Source: Actinomycetes bacterium (lineage in GTDB: Bacteria > Actinomycetota > Coriobacteriia > Coriobacteriales > Eggerthellaceae). Taken from it: DNA of 19,357 bases. The notes beneath the pieces are model-generated. The model worked only from the letters and a program-made list of their open reading frames with translations, was not told the DNA's origin and did not search any database. The stretch spans positions 1 to 19,357 of the forward strand of contig JAEYEL010000066.1 of NCBI GenBank assembly GCA_023403475.1. The letters run 5' to 3'. Positions within the stretch are counted from its first letter, which is position 1, and every line of letters begins with the position of its first letter. Shown piece by piece: positions 14,144 through 19,357 of this stretch. A program made the position numbers and the translations under genes.

Positions 14144-16241
14144 GCTATCTTCTCTATGGCGGCGCGATACGTGGATCAGGCCGTTTTTGCGCGAAAGCAA
14201 GCGCCAGGTGCTTGTGTCGCTGGCGCTTGGCGCAGGCGCCGTGGCATTCGCCTGCGCGCTCATGTTCACGTCAGGCTATCTTATATCGCTTGCAGCCGAG
14301 CGCCCCGAACTGGGCGTATGGGCGCTGTTCGTTCCTTTGGCGTTCGTGCAGATATTCGGCTTGGGAAAACCCGCGCTCGGTTATTTCGAACGTCTGAGCA
14401 GCCATGACTGGGTGCTGCGTATGACAAGCGCCCTGCGTCTGCGCCTGTACACCGCCCTCGAAAGCAGCCCGACATGGACGCGGCAAAGCCGCATCGGCCG
14501 TGCCCTTGGGCTTCTGGCAGAAGACATAGGCCATGTGCAGAACCTGTATCTGCGCTGCGTTTTTCCCAGCGTGGTGGCCTATGCGGCATGGGTGGCGTTT
14601 TGCCTTGCGCTCGGCGTGTTCGATGCGCTGTTCGCCCTGTTCATGTTCGTAGCACTGGCAACGCTCACCGTAGTTGCGCCGTTCGTTTCCGTGGCTGCGA
14701 ACCGAAAGCGCCTTTCCGCCAACCAGCAACTGCAAAACGACCTCTACACGCAAAGCTTCGACAATGTGATGGGACTGACCGATTGGATTTACGCAGGCAG
14801 GCGCGCCGACTTCAAGAACCGCGTGATGGAAACCTGCGAACTGAAACGGCGAAACCGAGCACGTATCGAAGCGTTCGGACGGAGGCGCGATTTGCTCACG
14901 CAGCTGCTCTTCGGCCTGCTTGCCTGCGCACTCGCGTTGTGGGCGGGTACGCACTTCGGCATGCTCACGCACACGCCCGCCCAAACGGGCGACACCGCAC
15001 GCGCCGCCGACCTCATAGCAGCCTTCGTACTGGGCTTCTTCCCCTTGCTCGAAGCCTTCGCCCCTCTTTCTGATGCGGCCTGCGAAGGAGCGGTGCACGC
15101 CAAAGCCCTTGCCCGTCTGAACGAGCTGAGCAACGCGGAAGCAAACACGCCGTCCGCCGCGTTTGCTGCGCCCGTGGAACCTGCACCCTCGCGACCGGCC
15201 GCACTTACAGCATCGCCTGCAGCCGCAGAGTCTGCAACCGTCGCATCTGCGCGATCCTCCTCATCCGCAGCATCGACATCTCCCGCCACGCCTGCTCAGC
15301 TTGACATCCGTTTGCACAACGTCGGTTTCGCTTACGACGATTCCGAACCCGTTCTCGCGAACGTGAGTCTTTTCATTCCTGCCAGACAGCACGTTGCCGT
15401 CCTCGGAAAAAGCGGCGTTGGGAAGTCGACTTTGGCCTCCCTTATCCACGGCGATTTAAAACCGCAGAGCGGCACGGTGGAGCTGGCTTTCTCGCCGCCG
15501 CATGAAAGCTCCCCAAGGAATTCCGAATCCCCCTCCCGCGAACATACGGACAATTCCCCCACACGCAACGAGCAAGAATTGGGAAGGGAGGCGCTTTTTC
15601 CTGCGGCGGAAGGCAAGAAGCGCAGCGACGACTTCGCAAGCGTCGCTCCCGCTGCGCTCGACAACGAATCCGCAAGCATCGCCCCCGCTGCGCTCGGCGA
15701 CAGCATTGCGAACGCTGTAAGCGTCGTACAGCAAAACCCGTACCTATTCAACCGCACGCTGTTCGACAACCTGCGCATGGACGACCCGTCTATCACCCGC
15801 AGTCAGGCAGCGGAAGCGCTCGAGCAAGTTGAACTGGGTACTCTGCTGAAAAGCCTGCCTAACGGCCTTGACACCATGGTGGATGAGGCAGGCCTGCGCT
15901 TTTCCGGCGGCGAGCGTCAGCGCATCGCCCTCGCACGCGCACTTCTGCGCAACACTCCCATCGTCATCCTCGACGAGCCAACCGTCAGCCTCGACCCCAT
16001 CACGGAACGCGCCCTCATGCAAACTGTCTATCGCGTTTTCGCAGGCAAGACCCTCATCATCATCACCCATCACTTGGCGAACCTGCAGTGTATGGACCGC
16101 ATCGTCTTCTTGGAAAACGCCAACATAGCCTTGGACGGCTCGCCCGCAGAACTGGAACGCACAAGCTCCCGCTACCGCACCCTTCTCGCCTTCGACGAAG
16201 CCGCCTTCAACCGCAAGGCGACCTGCGAACGTTCGGAATAA
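14133..16241 (+). CDS. cydC: CydC-like ABC exporter subunit with two inserts
   Basis: This 702-aa partner of CydD begins at GTG 14133, 11 bp inside the cydD end, with AAGGAGG 5 nt upstream; the two are translationally coupled. The membrane domain (about 1-330) includes the CydC-like MFTSGYLISLAAERPELGVW. The NBD has Walker A GKSGVGKST (425-433), Q-loop VVQQNPYLF (about 530), signature FSGGERQRIALARALL (590-605), Walker B IVILDEP (610-616) and ITHHLANL. Usual CydC is about 550-580 aa. The surplus is an Ala/Pro/Ser linker (about 331-389) and an insert between Walker A and the Q-loop (about 454-524), the same place as insert 4 in CydD. No parS occurs here. It ends before a large hairpin. Confidence 0.92.
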   Translation: MFHRLSSLWRRDTWIRPFLRESKRQVLVSLALGAGAVAFACALMFTSGYLISLAAERPELGVWALFVPLAFVQIFGLGKPALGYFERLSSHDWVLRMTSALRLRLYTALESSPTWTRQSRIGRALGLLAEDIGHVQNLYLRCVFPSVVAYAAWVAFCLALGVFDALFALFMFVALATLTVVAPFVSVAANRKRLSANQQLQNDLYTQSFDNVMGLTDWIYAGRRADFKNRVMETCELKRRNRARIEAFGRRRDLLTQLLFGLLACALALWAGTHFGMLTHTPAQTGDTARAADLIAAFVLGFFPLLEAFAPLSDAACEGAVHAKALARLNELSNAEANTPSAAFAAPVEPAPSRPAALTASPAAAESATVASARSSSSAASTSPATPAQLDIRLHNVGFAYDDSEPVLANVSLFIPARQHVAVLGKSGVGKSTLASLIHGDLKPQSGTVELAFSPPHESSPRNSESPSREHTDNSPTRNEQELGREALFPAAEGKKRSDDFASVAPAALDNESASIAPAALGDSIANAVSVVQQNPYLFNRTLFDNLRMDDPSITRSQAAEALEQVELGTLLKSLPNGLDTMVDEAGLRFSGGERQRIALARALLRNTPIVILDEPTVSLDPITERALMQTVYRVFAGKTLIIITHHLANLQCMDRIVFLENANIALDGSPAELERTSSRYRTLLAFDEAAFNRKATCERSE
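15635..15706 (+). repeat. 36-bp repeat in the cydC NBD insert
   Basis: Two 36-bp units starting at 15635 and 15671 encode ASVAPAALDNES and ASIAPAALGDSI. They differ at a few bases, mostly towards the end of the unit, suggesting older duplication than the one in cydD. Confidence 0.75.
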
Positions 16242-16276
16242 CCGCCCTTGGAAAGCCGCCGAACCTGAAGGCTTGG

Positions 16277-16338
16277 GGTGCCAAGGACACCTAATGGCAC
16301 CCTCGCAAGCGTGCCATTAGGTGTGTCCCTTTGGCACC
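16277..16338. terminator. Large hairpin between convergent cydC and phosphohexomutase genes
   Basis: GGTGCC (16277) through ATGGCAC (16300) pairs with GTGCCAT (16311) through GGCACC (16338), with small bulges and a 10-nt loop, a stem of about 24 bp. TTTGGCAC repeats follow (to 16356). Placed between converging genes it probably stops transcription both ways, although there is no long T-run. It may also be a dispersed palindromic repeat. Confidence 0.65.
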
Positions 16339-16395
16339 TTTGGCACCCCTTTGGCACAGACAGGCGAGCGCAGCGCAATGCGGTGCGGTGCGAGA

Positions 16396-17820
16396 CTACT
16401 TCCCCGTCACCACTTCGGCGGCGGCGTCGAGCAGAGCTTCCACTTCTTGCGTCGTGGCAGCTTCGGCGTAAATGCGCACTAAAGGCTCGGTGCCCGAGGG
16501 ACGCATCATAACCCAAGCGTCTCCTTCAAGCAGGAACTTCACCCCGTCACGACGGTCTGTGCCCACTACGCGCTTTCCGCATATGGAATCGGTTGTGTAC
16601 GCAGGAACGGTCTCGGCGCGAAACTTCGCCATTTGCGCGTCGGTAATCGCAAGGCCGCGGCGAGCAAATTCCAAGCGACCGATTTCGGCGAACATGTCTT
16701 TCACCAACTGACCCAAGGTTTTGTTTCGTTGAGCCATAGTCTCGGTCAGCAGCAGCGCCATAAGCAGGCCGTCGCGCTCCTTCACATGGCCGGGCAGTCC
16801 GATGCCGCCCGACTCCTCGCCGCCAATCATGACACCGCCTTTTTCCATTTCGCCGTAGATCCACTTGAACCCTACAGGCGTGGAAACCAGCTCCAAGCCC
16901 AAACGGCGGCACATGCGGTCGAGCAGGGCAGACGCGGTGATGGTGCTCACCACGCGCCCGGTTTCGTGGCGGTCTTCCACCATGTGCTGCACCAGCAATG
17001 TGATAACGCGATGCGGGTTCACGAAGTTGCCGTGCTCGTCGCCGGCGCTGATGCGGTCGGCATCCCCGTCGTTGATGAACAGCGCATCGTAACCCAGTTC
17101 GCGCACTTTCGACAGACCGCGATCAACCCACGGAGGAATGGGTTCGGGATGCAAACCGTCGAACGTCGGGTCGCACGCGTTGTTTATCTCGCACACCTCC
17201 ACGCCCATGTCGCGCAGAAGGCCGGCCAAGTATCCGCGCCCCGCGCCGAACAGCGGGTCTACCACCACGCGCAGGTGCGCGGCGCGAATGGCGTCCACAT
17301 CAACCAGCGCCTTGAGCGCAGCTAGGTAGGCGGTCATGAGGTCGACTTCCTGGAAGCTGCCGCGCTCGCTTGCGGCAATAGCGGGAAGCTGCGCCTCCAC
17401 ACGGTCGGTGAATTCCTTAGGCGAAGCGCCGCCGTCGGCCATGCGCAGCTTCACGCCTAGGTACTCCGCCGCATTATGGCTGCTCGTCAGCATGATGCCG
17501 CCCACGGCGTCGGCATCATGAGCCATCGACCAGCAAAGGGCCGGCGTAGGGCAGTAATCTTGCGTGAGCTTGACAGAAAACCCGCGCGCAGCCGCAACCT
17601 GTGCCGCCAACTGCGCATATGCATGCGCGTTTCGCCTACAGTCATGCCCTACGTAAAGCGTTCCCAGCGCGTCGGCCGCACGCCCTTGCGCAAGCGCATC
17701 TTCCTTGAACACGCGTGCCGCCGCATCCACCACGCGCACTAGGTTCTCGTTCGTGAATCCCTCTCCAATGATGGCGCGCCATCCATCGGTTCCAAAATGT
17801 ATATCTGCCACCTCTGCCAC
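16396..17820 (-). CDS. Phosphoglucomutase/phosphomannomutase family enzyme
   Basis: This 474-aa alpha-D-phosphohexomutase interconverts hexose 1- and 6-phosphates for sugar-nucleotide and glycogen metabolism. Motifs in order: FGTDGWR (9-15), catalytic phosphoserine loop TSSHN with Ser114, metal loop DGDADR (251-256), sugar-specificity loop GGEESGG (333-339) and phosphate-binding RPSGTEP (440-446). The start is GTG 17820, with AAAGGAA about 6 nt upstream; a longer frame to 17895 lacks a ribosome site. A TATAAT lies at 18014-18009, about 190 bp upstream. GGEESGG fits glucomutase-type enzymes, but glucose versus mannose preference cannot be settled here. Convergent with cydC. Confidence 0.93.
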   Translation of the reverse strand: MAEVADIHFGTDGWRAIIGEGFTNENLVRVVDAAARVFKEDALAQGRAADALGTLYVGHDCRRNAHAYAQLAAQVAAARGFSVKLTQDYCPTPALCWSMAHDADAVGGIMLTSSHNAAEYLGVKLRMADGGASPKEFTDRVEAQLPAIAASERGSFQEVDLMTAYLAALKALVDVDAIRAAHLRVVVDPLFGAGRGYLAGLLRDMGVEVCEINNACDPTFDGLHPEPIPPWVDRGLSKVRELGYDALFINDGDADRISAGDEHGNFVNPHRVITLLVQHMVEDRHETGRVVSTITASALLDRMCRRLGLELVSTPVGFKWIYGEMEKGGVMIGGEESGGIGLPGHVKERDGLLMALLLTETMAQRNKTLGQLVKDMFAEIGRLEFARRGLAITDAQMAKFRAETVPAYTTDSICGKRVVGTDRRDGVKFLLEGDAWVMMRPSGTEPLVRIYAEAATTQEVEALLDAAAEVVTGK

Positions 17821-18238
17821 CAAGGTTCCTTTCCAGGGCTTTCCCGCAGCCCTTTGGCCTTCAAGCATCCGCCTCGCATTGCCGCAGCCTTTCAAACGCT
17901 CGTCTCTCTCTTCGGCGGCTCTTCAAACGCCCGCCTCTCACCATCGGCGGCCTTCCCCCAGCGGGCAACAACACGCGAAGACCTCTCTGCAACTTTTCGA
18001 GCCTTTCGATTATAGCCAACTTTTCCACCTAGGCTTTTCTTCGCCCGCCTTTTCCAAGAACAGCATAGAAGGCGAAGGGGGCAAAATGCGAGTGAATGAG
18101 CGAACAGGCGGATAGGTGGCAGGCGGACGCGACGGAAAATTGCCCTCGGATGCACAAAAGGTTCGCAAGCAAGAAACAGTGAGCGCAGCCGAACATATGC
18201 CGTTCGGGATATCGAGGAGATCGGAAAGCCCCCAGAAC
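17821..18238. other. Leader region upstream of the phosphohexomutase gene
   Basis: No gene is supported. Two imperfect 30-bp tandem copies (17893-17922, 17923-17953) share TTCAAACGC and TCGGCGGC. A minus-strand TATAAT (18009-18014) may be the mutase promoter, without a good -35. A small hairpin CCGAAC/GTTCGG lies at 18189-18207. Confidence 0.5.
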
Positions 18239-18271
18239 AAGCACAGGCCGCGGGGGAGGCGGCCTGTGCTT
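18239..18271. terminator. Perfect 13-bp G+C-rich hairpin
   Basis: AAGCACAGGCCGC (18239-18251) and GCGGCCTGTGCTT (18259-18271) pair perfectly around a 7-nt loop. On the minus strand TGTTCT follows, a weak U-tract. It lies about 35 nt after the predicted start of a minus-strand transcript, so it would be an early terminator or attenuator. Confidence 0.65.
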
Positions 18272-18311
18272 GGACGAGTGAAACGAGGAGAGTTCGCTAT
18301 CACTGCTATGC

Positions 18312-18340
18312 AGTCTAGCCTATACTTTATATTTTGTCAA
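18312..18340 (-). promoter_or_regulatory. Strong sigma-A-type promoter on the minus strand
   Basis: TTGACA (18335-18340) and TAGACT (18312-18317) are separated by exactly 17 bp in an A+T-rich tract. Transcription would start near 18305 and meet the hairpin at 18271-18239, giving an RNA of about 70 nt. The next minus-strand gene is the phosphohexomutase, about 485 nt away. No leader ORF with an ATG is seen. Confidence 0.7.
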
Positions 18341-18382
18341 GAATATTATTTTGCAAAATTTATATTTTCAACAGAGAGCCGA

Positions 18383-18574
18383 CTACAGAGTTAATTGAGT
18401 CTCGCGTGAAGCTTCCGAAGAGCCCTTCCCTTCCAACAGCTTGAGCGCAAACTCCTTCACCGGTTCCTTGGGTTCCTTGGCCTCTTCATCTACGGCAGGG
18501 CTTTTTGCGCTCGCTGGCTCGTTCAAGTCAGCGAGTCCGCGATCTGAACTTCTCGCGCATTCGAAACCCCTTGT
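18383..18574 (-). pseudogene. Possible C-terminal gene remnant
   Basis: A minus-strand frame is open for 63 codons between TAG 18575-18577 and TAG 18383-18385. The tail reads AVDEEAKEPKEPVKEFALKL then LEGKGSSEASRETQLTL, a charged, protein-like composition. There is no ATG and no ribosome site; the only candidate is a TTG at 18526. I do not recognise a family. It is either the remnant of a deleted gene or chance. Confidence 0.25.
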
Positions 18575-18624
18575 CTAACCTCTGCCGTCATCCCCGTCCG
18601 TGTCGCGTTGCGTGCGACATGGGA

Positions 18625-18650
18625 AATGCGTTCATTGCAATGGACGCATT
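18625..18650. other. 26-bp near-perfect palindrome after the PIN gene
   Basis: AATGCGT and ACGCATT arms are centred on CATTGCAATG, with one mismatched pair in 13. It lies 15 bp past the toxin stop and on the minus strand is followed by TTCCC. It may be a weak terminator or a protein-binding site. Another inverted repeat, TGTCGC/GCGACA, is at 18601-18619. Confidence 0.6.
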
Positions 18651-18665
18651 TTACCCTATCAAAGT

Positions 18666-19100
18666 TTACGCCAAACCTTTCTCCCGAAGAGACCAAAAGG
18701 CGAGGAACTCCTTGGGGGTCATGACAGGAACCGGAGAGTTCTTGAAGTCCTTCACATTGCGCGTGATAATGACCCGCGCGTTTGCACTTTCCGCAACCGA
18801 AGCGACAAGAGCGTCCTCTATGTCTGCGAAGTCGAGCGCCAAGCCGTGGAGAACCGCCCGCTCGTCCAAACTGACAAGCGTCACGAAGTCGAGCAGCTTG
18901 GAAATCGCCTCGCGAGCCTTCGATGCGTTTCGATTCTTCGACACAACGTAGAAAATCGTGCTTATGGCATCGGTGGACAACAGCAAGTCGAATTTCCCCG
19001 CTTCGCTCAAAGCGAAAAGCTGGATCGCATCGATATCAAAAGGCTCGCGGGCAAGCAACAAATCAAGCGCGACGTTCGTGTCCACAAGCACCCTCATCAT
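18666..19100 (-). CDS. PIN-domain ribonuclease toxin (VapC-like, type II)
   Basis: This 144-aa protein has the PIN fold of Mg2+-dependent RNases. MRVLVDTNVALDLLL gives the first acidic residue Asp7, LSTDAIST carries Asp44, FADIEDALVASVA carries Asp93/Asp96 and ITRNVKDF carries Asp117. Toxins of this type cleave RNA and are held inactive by the antitoxin made just upstream. ATG 19100 overlaps the antitoxin stop by 4 bp (ATGA), the standard coupled arrangement. The target RNA cannot be inferred. Confidence 0.88.
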   Translation of the reverse strand: MMRVLVDTNVALDLLLAREPFDIDAIQLFALSEAGKFDLLLSTDAISTIFYVVSKNRNASKAREAISKLLDFVTLVSLDERAVLHGLALDFADIEDALVASVAESANARVIITRNVKDFKNSPVPVMTPKEFLAFWSLREKGLA

Positions 19101-19339
19101 GCGTTCCTGCGTTCTAGATGGGCACGATAGTCACGCTCGTCATACGGGCCAGACCCAATACCAACGAGCGACCTCAGCTTCGACGAGATGAGAATGTCGT
19201 CGGTCACCGCGCCGTCGTCTCCCAGCAGTAAAAGATAGTCCTCGACCAAACGGGAAAGCGACTTCTGCGATTTGGCGGCAAACCGTTTCCCCGCTTCAAC
19301 GGCTACGTTGTCGACGCTCAGCGTAAGCTTCTGGTTCAT
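19097..19339 (-). CDS. Antitoxin partner of the PIN toxin (ribbon-helix-helix-like)
   Basis: This 80-aa protein starts at ATG 19339 with AAGGAGA about 7 nt upstream (19340-19357). Its N-terminus, KLTLSVDNVAVEAGKRFAAK then SLSRLVEDYL, matches the strand plus two-helix pattern of ribbon-helix-helix antitoxins (DUF6364-like). The C-terminal part, with IGSGPYDERDYRAHLERRNA, would wrap the toxin. It ends in a 4-bp overlap with the toxin gene. The operator it probably binds would lie beyond the window edge. Confidence 0.82.
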   Translation of the reverse strand: MNQKLTLSVDNVAVEAGKRFAAKSQKSLSRLVEDYLLLLGDDGAVTDDILISSKLRSLVGIGSGPYDERDYRAHLERRNA

Positions 19340-19357
19340 GATGATCTCCTTAGCAAT

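Noticed and set aside
18010..18303. 97-codon minus-strand frame after the strong promoter
   Set aside because: It needs a GTG start without ribosome site, runs through the hairpin, and has no recognisable domain.

Overview
The window looks like chromosome of a moderately G+C-rich Actinomycetota bacterium, most likely class Coriobacteriia (Eggerthellaceae-like gut anaerobe). This taxonomic guess is inference from gene content (long citrate synthase, cytochrome bd with CydDC, KtrB/TrkH potassium channel) and protein style; no rRNA or other marker is present.

Layout. (1) 1-360: tail of a tyrosine-recombinase integrase, helically phased GCAAC repeats and a copy of a tRNA-Ser 3' end, i.e. the edge of an integrative element. 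(2) 365-1915: citrate synthase (minus) with an odd heptad-repeat N-terminus. (3) 1940-3400: a scar region with two winged-helix tails of AlbA_2/RecG-like ATP-binding regulators on opposite strands, one frameshifted by a 10-bp repeat, and a small OmpR-type DNA-binding protein without receiver domain. (4) 3630-3890: a compact type I toxin-antitoxin locus: a 26-aa membrane toxin, a convergent antisense RNA and a shared terminator. (5) 3980-7838 (minus): small membrane ORF, rsgA, a membrane-anchored OB-fold-like protein and a TrkH/KtrB potassium transporter, with a possibly leaderless 45-aa membrane protein upstream. (6) 7839-8778: a gene-poor gap with a 31-bp inverted repeat and a parS site. (7) 8779-16241: cytochrome bd oxidase cydAB (minus) divergent from cydDC (plus). 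(8) 16277-17820: a large hairpin between convergent cydC and a phosphohexomutase. (9) 18180-19357: a strong minus-strand promoter followed by a hairpin, a possible gene remnant, and a PIN-toxin/antitoxin pair.

The most striking signal is the set of ParB-binding parS sites (TGTTTCACGTGAAACA): five perfect copies and one with a single mismatch. Four lie within 424 bp of the cydD coding sequence, all in one reading frame (NVSRET), in low-complexity inserts that ordinary CydD proteins lack, and they form two pairs with identical 72-bp spacing. One more lies in the OB-fold gene and one between genes. cydD and cydC both carry long Ala/Pro/Ser/Glu-rich inserts at matching places. The window therefore combines respiratory-oxidase assembly genes with what looks like a chromosome-partition centromere cluster, which suggests proximity to the replication origin.
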